Below, in pieces: positions 1 to 7,300 of a stretch of 9,878 nucleotides of DNA; positions within the stretch are counted from its first letter, which is position 1; every line of letters begins with the position of its first letter. The notes beneath the pieces were generated by a model that worked only from the letters and a program-made list of their open reading frames with translations, did no database searches and was not told the origin of the DNA. Source of the DNA: Bacteroidaceae bacterium (lineage in GTDB: Bacteria; Bacteroidota; Bacteroidia; Bacteroidales; Bacteroidaceae); the NCBI GenBank assembly GCA_017618515.1, contig JAFZUB010000163.1, positions 1 to 9,878 of the forward strand. The letters run 5' to 3'. A program made the position numbers and the translations under genes.

Positions 1-404
1 AATCGGAAAGGTCCGCAGCCGATGTAGTCGGCGCTCTGGCGATAGTGGCTGGCGGCCTGCTCGGCAGTGTTGGCAGTGCCTCCAATGAGGTATTCTTCGC
101 CTAGTAGTTGGCGTGCCTCGCGGATAGGCATGTCTGTGAGACCAAGATGGACGCCGTCGGCCTTCAGTTCCTTGACCAGCTCCACATGGTCGTCAATAAT
201 CAGGGTGGCATCATCGCGGTCGCACATCTGGCGAAGTTCGCGCCCGACCTTGAGTATTTCGTCGGCGTCGGCATCTTTCATCCTAAGCTGCACCCACCGA
301 CAACCGCCCTCTAGGGCCATTGCCGCGCCGTCCAGCACGCTGTAGCGCTCAGTCTTGTGTGTAATGAATTGCAGCCGCCCGCGATATTTTATTACCTCTG
401 TCAC
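1..404 (-). CDS. thiE: Thiamine phosphate synthase ThiE, 3' end missing (runs off the left edge)
   Basis: ThiE joins hydroxymethylpyrimidine diphosphate to thiazole phosphate to make thiamine phosphate in the cytoplasm. The 134 residues visible here carry the family landmarks in order: QLRMKD at 39-44 and DDH at 71-73 (pyrimidine diphosphate and metal region), DGVHLG at 83-88, GGTAN at 108-112, and DYIGCGPF at 126-133. The enzyme is usually about 200-215 residues, so roughly the last third lies outside the window. I place the start at a GTG (402-404). The same frame has a TAG a few codons upstream and no ATG before it, and a strong GGAGG lies 9 nt upstream. The thiS stop is only 5 bp away, which fits the thiS-thiE order of Bacteroidales thiamine operons and suggests translational coupling. 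The family call is firm; the GTG start is likely but not proven. Confidence 0.93.
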   Translation of the reverse strand, partial: MTEVIKYRGRLQFITHKTERYSVLDGAAMALEGGCRWVQLRMKDADADEILKVGRELRQMCDRDDATLIIDDHVELVKELKADGVHLGLTDMPIREARQLLGEEYLIGGTANTAEQAASHYRQSADYIGCGPFR

Positions 405-409
405 TCTCT

Positions 410-607
410 CTATCCTCCGCTAAATGCTCTGAGTATGGTTATCTTCTGTTTTTCCTGAAGTGTGAAGGCAGCCCACTCGCTGCGCGGTATCATCTTATTA
501 TCCACGGCGATGGCTACTCCGCTGGCTGGCAGCGCATGCTGCTCTGCCAGTTGTGCCAATGTGGCGGCGTTGGTTTCGTAGGGTGTGTTATTTATTGTCA
601 GTGTCAT
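410..607 (-). CDS. thiS: Sulfur carrier protein ThiS
   Basis: ThiS is a small ubiquitin-fold protein that carries sulfur, as a C-terminal thiocarboxylate, to thiazole synthase ThiG during thiamine synthesis. The product is 65 residues, the normal length. It ends in Gly-Gly (64-65), the site that ThiF adenylates and that then receives sulfur. The stretch VAIAVDNKMIPRSEW in the middle and the ILRAFSGG end are typical of the family. The start ATG lies inside the 3' end of glpB, giving a 20-bp overlap in a different frame. No Shine-Dalgarno precedes it, so translation probably depends on glpB ribosomes or on an unstructured leader. No TPP riboswitch fits upstream, although Bacteroidales thi operons often carry one. 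The thiE gene follows after 5 bp. Confidence 0.95.
   Translation of the reverse strand: MTLTINNTPYETNAATLAQLAEQHALPASGVAIAVDNKMIPRSEWAAFTLQEKQKITILRAFSGG
414..418 (-). promoter_or_regulatory. Shine-Dalgarno sequence of thiE
   Basis: The minus strand reads GGAGG here, 9 nt before the GTG start of thiE. It is the only strong Shine-Dalgarno sequence I see before any gene in the window, and it supports the choice of the GTG start. The same bases belong to the two glycine codons (GGA GGA) that end ThiS. Confidence 0.75.
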
Positions 608-1874
608 CGTTTGCTATGTTTTTGTCTATCTCCTCTGCTGTGGCGAGGGCAGTGAGCATTGATACTCCGGTGCCATCGCTTTGGTGATGGGTGTTGTGAC
701 CGCTGAGGATGGAGCCTATGGCATAAAGATTACTGATGGGCTGTCCATTCTTATGGGGATGGAAACTGCTGTCAGTATGCACGCCGTAGGTCATGAACGG
801 TTGGGGGTCGAAGAAGGAGCCTATGGCCTTGCTGCTGAGCTCCTTTATGTTTGCATCTATGTCAAGACCGAAGATCGGCTCGACTATCTTGCGATAGTCT
901 GCCACGAGTCCATGGCTCTGGAAGGAGCCGGTGGCGATGATGTAGCTGTGGGCTTCCATTGTTTCGGAATAGCCGGTGGCGATGCTGACTATCTTGTTGT
1001 CGCGAAGGGTGCCTGCTGTTACCTTTGCATCGTGGAATATCTTGCCGCCGAGCTGCGTGAAATGGTTGCGCAGTTGTGTCTGCATGCGCACTCCAAGTAA
1101 GGATGGTGGCAGGGTGGCGATGACATAGACGGGGTGATGGACCATGCTGCGTAGCTGCTGCAGTGCATTGTCATTGGTGAGACCGAAGACTGCTGGTAGC
1201 AGTATCATCTGCTCTGCGGTGTTGCTATTATTGGCACACACCGCGCTGATTGCCTCGGCAAAGTCGCGCAGTGTCTCGTCGTTGTCCATCATGCGTGCTA
1301 TGGTCGTGGCGCGTGTCTCGTATTGGCTGCTACGGCGGGCCTGCGTTGTCTTGATGGGCAGGGTGCAGATGGTGGTCTGCACACCCATTTGCTCCAGGTT
1401 TGCGCAGATAAACTCTACGGGGAAGTCGAGGAAGCCTGCTATGTTGACTATCAAGGCTTGTTTTGATGGCAGGGTGCAGCCGTCGTCGGAGGTGAGGCAG
1501 TCGTCGAAGGTTAGCCATACTGGCTTGAGCACGCCCATTGGTGTGATGCGCCAGTGGTTGGTGGCGACATCGCCCTTGAGTGTGATGCCTGCCTCGCGGA
1601 GGATGCCCTGAGCCTCTTGTGCCAGCATGGCTAGCCGCTCAGTGCCTATTTTGCTGTAGGGATGGGTGGCGGGGAGGTTGGCAATAGTTTCCAGAGGATG
1701 GGTGACGGCATGCTGCTCGCTGTCGTAGCCAAGTAGCTCCAGAGATCCGGAGAAGGTGTTGAGGGTGGAGGGGCCAGATGTGGCAATGGCCACACTTCGC
1801 CCTTTTCGTTGCAGGGCAATGCCTGCTGTCAAGCCACTAAGGCCGCCACCGATAATGATTATGTCGTTGTTCAT
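588..1874 (-). CDS. glpB: Anaerobic glycerol-3-phosphate dehydrogenase subunit B
   Basis: GlpB is the second subunit of the anaerobic dehydrogenase that oxidises sn-glycerol 3-phosphate to dihydroxyacetone phosphate and passes electrons toward menaquinone. From ATG 1874 the product is 428 residues, close to the roughly 420 of E. coli GlpB. It opens with MNNDIIIIGGGLSG, a dinucleotide-binding fold with GGGLSG at 9-14. Near the end is an NLYAIGSILSG-like segment followed by a glycine-rich helix (SDGTGVSMLTALATAEEI), which is the conserved C-terminal flavin-binding pattern. The reading frame stays open 32 codons further upstream to 1970, but that extension lies in glpA and would put an odd tail before the Rossmann strand, so I reject it. 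It starts 11 bp after the glpA stop and its end overlaps thiS. The expected third subunit gene, glpC, does not follow. Confidence 0.92.
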   Translation of the reverse strand: MNNDIIIIGGGLSGLTAGIALQRKGRSVAIATSGPSTLNTFSGSLELLGYDSEQHAVTHPLETIANLPATHPYSKIGTERLAMLAQEAQGILREAGITLKGDVATNHWRITPMGVLKPVWLTFDDCLTSDDGCTLPSKQALIVNIAGFLDFPVEFICANLEQMGVQTTICTLPIKTTQARRSSQYETRATTIARMMDNDETLRDFAEAISAVCANNSNTAEQMILLPAVFGLTNDNALQQLRSMVHHPVYVIATLPPSLLGVRMQTQLRNHFTQLGGKIFHDAKVTAGTLRDNKIVSIATGYSETMEAHSYIIATGSFQSHGLVADYRKIVEPIFGLDIDANIKELSSKAIGSFFDPQPFMTYGVHTDSSFHPHKNGQPISNLYAIGSILSGHNTHHQSDGTGVSMLTALATAEEIDKNIANDDTDNK

Positions 1875-1885
1875 GAGTTCGAAAG

Positions 1886-3418
1886 TTAGGAGCGAGGAAT
1901 TTTGTCCAGTCCGCAGAGGCCTTTGTAAACGCTTGCCATATACTGTGCATCGGCTAGGGTGGTGCCCCATGTTATAGGGTAGATGCCTTTCCAGCGCTCA
2001 TTGACGAAGTCTGCCAGATCGCGCCCACATTCTGTGGTGGTCTTGCCTCCTGCCGAGCACATAAGACGTGCGGCTCTAAGGGCACAGTAGCGGCCAGGGC
2101 ACTTGCCCATACTCATGCGTGTGCGACGGCGCAGCTGGGTGAGCGTTGCCACCTCGCCACTGACGATTAGCTCCCTAATTTCTCCCACTGTGACTTTCTC
2201 GCACTCGCAGAGGTAGAGCGACTCGGGGGAGTTGGCCTTACGTGTGTGGCTGGTGGCCTCATTGAGAGGGATGATGGCAGTTTCACATCTGCGCTTTACA
2301 TTGAGCTTGCTGCACACCATATCGGTTGCCTTTTCCGCCATCAGACGGTAGGTCATTAGCTTGCCGCCGGTTATGGTGATAAAGCCGGCAAGACCATCGC
2401 GCTGCTCATGGTCGAGGCAGACGATGCCACGACTTATGCCACGCCCTGCTTCCTCATCATCTTCTGCCACCAATGGGCGTACACCGGCATAGGCGCGAAG
2501 GATGCGGGTGGAGGACAGAATGGGTACTAGCTTGGTGCCTTCGCGGAGCAGTGTGGCTATCTCTTTTGGTGTGACGCGCACATCGTCACACTCGCTGAGT
2601 GGCACACGGTCGGACGTGGAGCCCAGGATTGTGACATCGCCGTCGGGCACGAGTATGTCGCCATTGGCCGCCTTGTGGCAGCGGTTGATGACCATCTTAT
2701 TGACGCGATTGGCAAAGATGAGCAACGCTCCCTTGCTCGGGAACATCTTTATCTCTACGCCTGCCATGCGTGCTATGCTGGCACTCCAGATGCCGGCGGC
2801 GTTGACGGTTATCTTGCCACGTATATCAAATTGCTGACCGTTCTGAGCGTTGCGCACCTTAACACCCTCCACTCGATTGCCTTGAGTGATGAGGTCGGTT
2901 ACTTCGTGGTAGGTGAGTATGTCGGCGCCATGCATACGGGCATCGAGCTCATTGGCACGTACGAGGCGGAAGGGGTCAACAGAACCATCGGGCACACGCA
3001 CTGCTCCTGTCAGGGCAGGATTAACGGTAGGTTCAATGCGCTTGGCTTCCTCAGGGTCGATTATCTCTGCGGGGATACCGCAGCTACGACACGCTTCGAC
3101 CAATTGGTATTGGTAGCCCAAATCGTCTTCGGGCAGCGAAATGAAGAGACCGTCATGCTCTTCCACACAATGGCTGGCTATACGACGCAGGATAAGGTTC
3201 TCACGGATACACTCGGCGGCAGAATCGGGGTCATTCACCGCATAGCGTGCTCCGCTGTGGAGCAGTCCGTGGTTGCGCCCCGTGGCCCCGGTGGCAAAGT
3301 CGCTGCGTTCAAGTAGCAATGTCTTAAGGCCACGCATAGCACAGTCGCGTGCTGTGCCTACGCCAGTGATGCCACCACCTATAATAATAACGTCGTATTC
3401 TTTTTTGCTGAGACCCAT
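1886..3418 (-). CDS. glpA: Anaerobic glycerol-3-phosphate dehydrogenase subunit A
   Basis: GlpA is the catalytic FAD subunit that oxidises sn-glycerol 3-phosphate to dihydroxyacetone phosphate. The product has 510 residues, slightly shorter than the roughly 540 of E. coli GlpA. The N-terminal FAD-binding motif is GGGITGVGTARD at 14-25, followed by the family signature around ATGATGRNHGLLHSGARY (42-59). An ITGGKLMTYRLMAEKA segment (349-364) closes the DAO-type domain. A C-terminal BFD-like [2Fe-2S] domain carries Cys404, Cys406, Cys440 and Cys445 (CEC and CPGRYC). This Fe-S domain separates GlpA from the aerobic GlpD type. The ATG at 3418 follows a pyrimidine-rich leader (minus strand) built from a tandem repeat, with no Shine-Dalgarno. 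glpB follows after 11 bp. The last codons and stop resemble a decayed copy of the leader repeat. Confidence 0.94.
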   Translation of the reverse strand: MGLSKKEYDVIIIGGGITGVGTARDCAMRGLKTLLLERSDFATGATGRNHGLLHSGARYAVNDPDSAAECIRENLILRRIASHCVEEHDGLFISLPEDDLGYQYQLVEACRSCGIPAEIIDPEEAKRIEPTVNPALTGAVRVPDGSVDPFRLVRANELDARMHGADILTYHEVTDLITQGNRVEGVKVRNAQNGQQFDIRGKITVNAAGIWSASIARMAGVEIKMFPSKGALLIFANRVNKMVINRCHKAANGDILVPDGDVTILGSTSDRVPLSECDDVRVTPKEIATLLREGTKLVPILSSTRILRAYAGVRPLVAEDDEEAGRGISRGIVCLDHEQRDGLAGFITITGGKLMTYRLMAEKATDMVCSKLNVKRRCETAIIPLNEATSHTRKANSPESLYLCECEKVTVGEIRELIVSGEVATLTQLRRRTRMSMGKCPGRYCALRAARLMCSAGGKTTTECGRDLADFVNERWKGIYPITWGTTLADAQYMASVYKGLCGLDKIPRS

Positions 3419-3460
3419 GAGGAGTTAGGAATGAGGAGTTAGGAATGATGAGTTAGGAGT
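3419..3460. repeat. 14-bp tandem repeat, three copies, forming the glpA leader
   Basis: Three head-to-tail 14-bp units fill 3419-3432, 3433-3446 and 3447-3460. The first two are identical (GAGGAGTTAGGAAT on the plus strand) and the third differs at three positions. Each unit can be read as two related heptads. The array begins directly beside the glpA ATG and ends 4 bp before the esterase stop, so it makes up nearly the whole 46-bp spacer. In the transcript it is a C/U-rich leader of CCTAACTC-type blocks. Its function is unknown. Confidence 0.9.
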
Positions 3461-3464
3461 TCTT

Positions 3465-4319
3465 CTATTTTCCAAAATGGCTGGTAGCAAACGGCAGGCT
3501 GGTATAGAGAGCGCTCTTCCAATAGTCCCAATTGTGGATGCCGTCGCGTACACGCAGTTCTGCCTTTATTCGCTTGTAGCGCATAATCATATACAGGCGT
3601 TGAGTCTGGTCAAGCAGGAAGTCATCATCACCAATATCAAAGAACCAATGAATGGAGCGCAGCTTCTCAAGGGTGTCGTCGTCGGCATTCTCTGCGAAGC
3701 GGATGGCGGAGTTCTCCTGCACAGCCTTAATGACATAGTATAACTTGTTGATCTCTGCCTCTTGCAGATTGTCGCTGCTGTCGAGCCATGCACTCATGGC
3801 GTAGCAGGAGGAGAACATGTCGGAATGTTTCTGGCTATACACGGTGCTACCGCCGCCGCCCATTGACAGTCCGCTGATGGCGCGATGAGCCTTGTCGCCA
3901 TAGATGTGATACTTGGCCTCCACATAGGGCACGAGTTCGGTAAAGAAGAAATCCTCATAGTTGTGGCCAGGCATATTGAAGTAGCCATTCCATGTGTTGC
4001 GTGTGTCGGGCCCTCCAGCGTTAGGCATGATAATGACCATGGGGCAAATCTTGCCTTCTCCCAGCAGTTCGTCGGCCACTTCGCCGAGTTGGGCATTGTT
4101 GTTCCAAGCGCGGTATGTGTCGCTCAGTCCATGTAGGAGGTAAAGCACTGGATAGCAGGTGGCGCCGCTATCGTCGAAGGAAGCAGGGGTGTAGACATTA
4201 TATGTCACCCATTCGCCCAGCACTGTGCTATAGATGCTGTCGGTCTTGACTGTAGCCATAGTGTTGATGCATGTTGCAAGCATCAGCATGGCAATAATGT
4301 TGCTAAGAGTCTTTTTCAT
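3465..4319 (-). CDS. Secreted alpha/beta-hydrolase esterase (esterase D / CE1-like)
   Basis: This 284-residue product has a signal peptide (Lys-Lys, a hydrophobic core, likely cleavage near residue 22 after CINTMA), so it probably acts in the periplasm or outside the cell. The rest fits the putative-esterase family that includes feruloyl and acetyl xylan esterases of CE1. LLHG (61-64) supplies the oxyanion-loop region, GLSMG (150-154) holds the nucleophile Ser152, an Asp in the GDDD stretch (230-233) is the likely acid, and His262 in IHNWDYW is the likely base. I see no sorting tail, lipobox or carbohydrate-binding module, so the substrate cannot be named. Its start lies 30 bp after the stop of the 1230-residue secreted protein, which suggests co-expression. 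glpA follows after the repeat spacer. The hydrolase class is firm and the specificity is open. Confidence 0.88.
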   Translation of the reverse strand: MKKTLSNIIAMLMLATCINTMATVKTDSIYSTVLGEWVTYNVYTPASFDDSGATCYPVLYLLHGLSDTYRAWNNNAQLGEVADELLGEGKICPMVIIMPNAGGPDTRNTWNGYFNMPGHNYEDFFFTELVPYVEAKYHIYGDKAHRAISGLSMGGGGSTVYSQKHSDMFSSCYAMSAWLDSSDNLQEAEINKLYYVIKAVQENSAIRFAENADDDTLEKLRSIHWFFDIGDDDFLLDQTQRLYMIMRYKRIKAELRVRDGIHNWDYWKSALYTSLPFATSHFGK

Positions 4320-4349
4320 TATTTCGTGGTGTTTTGTATTAATAGTCTG

Positions 4350-7300
4350 TTATTTGCGTAGAGTCTTCTTCTTGTCTTTAATGTAAATACCAGAGGGAAT
4401 GTCTTTCAGCTTGCGGCCGTGCAAATCAAAGACTGATTGACTCTCTAACTCTCGAACAGTCGAATTTTCTATCTTCCGAACTGCATCTACAGGATTGTCG
4501 AAGTCGAAGGTGTAGGTGTCGAGCTCGGGCAGTCCTTCTGCGAAAAGGATGTAGGCTTTGTTCTCGGCAACGCTTGTTGATACTGGCGAGGTCTTCATCA
4601 CGGCTTTGTTGGACGAGGTCTTCAGGGTGTAGCATGTGCCCTTGGGCAGTCCAGTCTTCTTGAGGCAGGTGCCGATGAGAATATTTGCACCGTCGTAGGG
4701 AGTGGCTTTCTGACCTCCCACACCGAAGGTGACGGTGGCGTAGGGAGCGCCGTAGAGCACCACGGGTGTGGCGTGAGGAATGGTGTCGCTCAGCTGCATA
4801 AGTTTTATTACTCCGTTGGCATCCACGTGATCAGCGATGTAAGCGGAAACGTCTTCTGGCAGGTAGGTGTCGAAGTCCACATACATCAGCGCTACGCCGG
4901 CAGCATTGAGTTTGACCTCGTAGGTATCGGCGGGTTTCAACTTCCACAGCACTCCATCGGCCGTGTTGCGCTGCACTGACACATAGCTGGTCTTGCTGCT
5001 GATGGTGTATGGCTGATAGCTGGCCTGCGAGATGTAGTAGTTGCCCTCGGTGGCCTGCGATAGCTGGTATGCAAACGATTTATCTGCTGCGATGATGCGC
5101 AGGTTGCCCGAGTTGTCAATAGATTGCATGTCGAAGCCTTGCTGCTGTGAACAGAAGCGGTAGCCGGAGCCCATAGCGGGGAGTGTCCATATCTGTGAGC
5201 CGCTAGTCTTTTCCTGTGCTGTCACAGTGAGCCAAGGTGCTTCTGCGGTAAGGCATTTAGCTTCGCTGTCATCTTGGCCAGCTGGCATGATATAGTAGGA
5301 GTGACTGTCGTCTATTTCCACATATCGGGCATTGTCAAGCGCTTGCTCTAGCGCGGTGAGGTCTGCGTCGGCCACATTGCCGTCGTTATAGAGTGCCTCG
5401 ATGTTGGCTTTCTCTGCCTTGTCCGCAAGACTGCCGATGATGCCCTCTTCTAAAGCGAGGATACGGCCTGCGCGCTCAGCGCTTGCGCGGAGTCGCGGGC
5501 TGCGCGTGGCTTCTTCAATAAGACTGAGCGTAGCGCGATTCTCAGGACGGAGGTAGTAGTTGTTGTAGAGATAGAAACGTGTGCTGCTAATCCTTGTGGC
5601 AAGACTGATTGGCTGCTCTGCAGTGGGGTCTATAAGCACGCCTTTGCCGTTGGACAGGGCATCGTCTTTGTCATTGCAAAGGAGATAGAACTGCGAACCC
5701 ATGCCGTTGGCATTGAGAGAATAAGGCTCTGCGCTGAGCGTGGCGACGCCGTCCTTTAGGCAGAGGTATTTCTTGCAACCCATATTATAGATATAGTATG
5801 TGTCGGTGTATTTCTCCGAGGAGAGTATCTGCCAGTTGTTGTAAGGATCAGTAACGTCTGCTTTGACGGCAAGGGCAGCCTGCGCGCCGTCGGCAGTTGC
5901 TTCCTTGATGGTTAGTGTGCCTTCAGGGGTCGCGCAGAGATAGCCACGCCCCACTGCGCCAAGCAGCATATAGGCATTGTCGGCTGCCACGTGCGCCTTT
6001 TGCGCCACTTTGCCGTACTTGAGTAGGGTGCCGTCCTTGGCCAGGAGCTTCAGCGCGTTGCTCAGTGCGGTGGCATCGGTGCAGGTGCCGTCGGCATAGA
6101 CCTCCTTAAGGTTTGCCAGGTCGCAGGCGGGGTAGTTGTTGAAGGTATTCTGATTGTCGATATGCTTCTTGGCTTCTGCCAGCAGGTCGTCCATGTCATA
6201 TTCGCCCTTGAACACGATATTGTGCAGGTTGATTGAAGTGGTGTTGTTATTGCCGTGGAAGACAAGCTTGATATTGCTGGTATTGACGGGCTGCGGTAGC
6301 GTCACTTCCGATTCTGTGGTGTAATACATGTAGATGCTGTCGGCAGCGAGGGCCCAAGTTTTTCCGTCATCGGAGGTATAGACATCCACATAGCGGCAGC
6401 GTTGCGCTGCTGTGGTTACGATAAAGGCGGTAATGACACGCTTGTCCGTTGCGCGGTAGGATATGGTGTGGGTGTCGCCCGAGTGTGTCCAGTAGGTCTG
6501 GGTGCTGGCATCGATGGAGTGGGCGGGGTTGACTCCTTCGCTGGACGTCACGGTCCAGTCGGAGTTGGGGTAGATGATGCTAGCCTTGTTGATGCCTTGG
6601 TTTATATTGTAGCGATTGGCGAGCTTGAGCGCCTGGTCTATACGAGCGTTCAGTCGGTCGAGATCGATGGTGTCCACACATGTCTTGTCGGTAAGGAGTG
6701 AAGTGTAGTGTGCGCTGTCGTAGTGCACGTTGTAGCCTCCGTATTCAAGGAAGAAGGTGTTATCCATCGTGCCCGACGCACCGTGGCTGGCCTCTGATTT
6801 GGGGCGTTCGGTGGTGTAGCAGGGATAGAAGTTTACGTAGTTGCGGTTATACCATTCGCCGCTGGCAGCGGAGCGCATAAAGGCATGACGGTAGTTGACG
6901 CGATGCTTGCCCCAGCCTTCGTTGCCGCCGAAGTTCTCAATGAAGCTGTACCATCCGCTGATGAGTTGGTTGATAAATGAGGCGCGGATGGAGGCCATGT
7001 ACTGCCACTCGGGCCAGTTGTCCATCTTATACCACGCGGTCATGATGGTGTTCTCGGCTTCGGCTATTGAGTCGTTGCCGTGCTTATCCTTCATCGTAAT
7101 CTTTACGTTTTCGGGACGCACATTAAGCAGGAACTGCACCCAGTGGTCGGGCTGCCAGTACTCGGGCTTGTCCTTAAACATGATTGTGCCCGAGGAGCCC
7201 TCGCCACCACCGTGGCCTGACACTCCCTCGTGGTTGTAGTCAAACACCTGTGCCTGCATATACTCGGGTAGGTCGGGGTCTTCGTCAGTATTGCCGTTGT

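Noticed and set aside
608..700. TPP riboswitch before thiS
   Set aside because: The region is glpB coding sequence, and I could not find the conserved TPP core blocks on the minus strand.
1875..1970. 32-codon N-terminal extension of glpB
   Set aside because: The extension lies inside the glpA coding region and would place a non-conserved tail before the Rossmann strand. The ATG at 1874 gives the normal family start.
2675..3316. Long open frame on the plus strand (213 codons) opposite glpA
   Set aside because: It lies wholly antisense to a gene with clear GlpA motifs. Its translation shows no recognisable domain, and it is explained by the codon bias of the opposite strand.
3461..3480. Promoter for glpA with TTTG as the -33 element
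   Set aside because: TTTG occurs on the minus strand at 3473-3476, but the bases at the proper distance (TAACTCAT) do not match TAnnTTTG.
3465..4319. Esterase as type IX secretion cargo
   Set aside because: It has a signal peptide, but the C-terminus ends directly after the hydrolase core (SLPFATSHFGK) and lacks the sorting-tail pattern seen in the neighbouring large protein.
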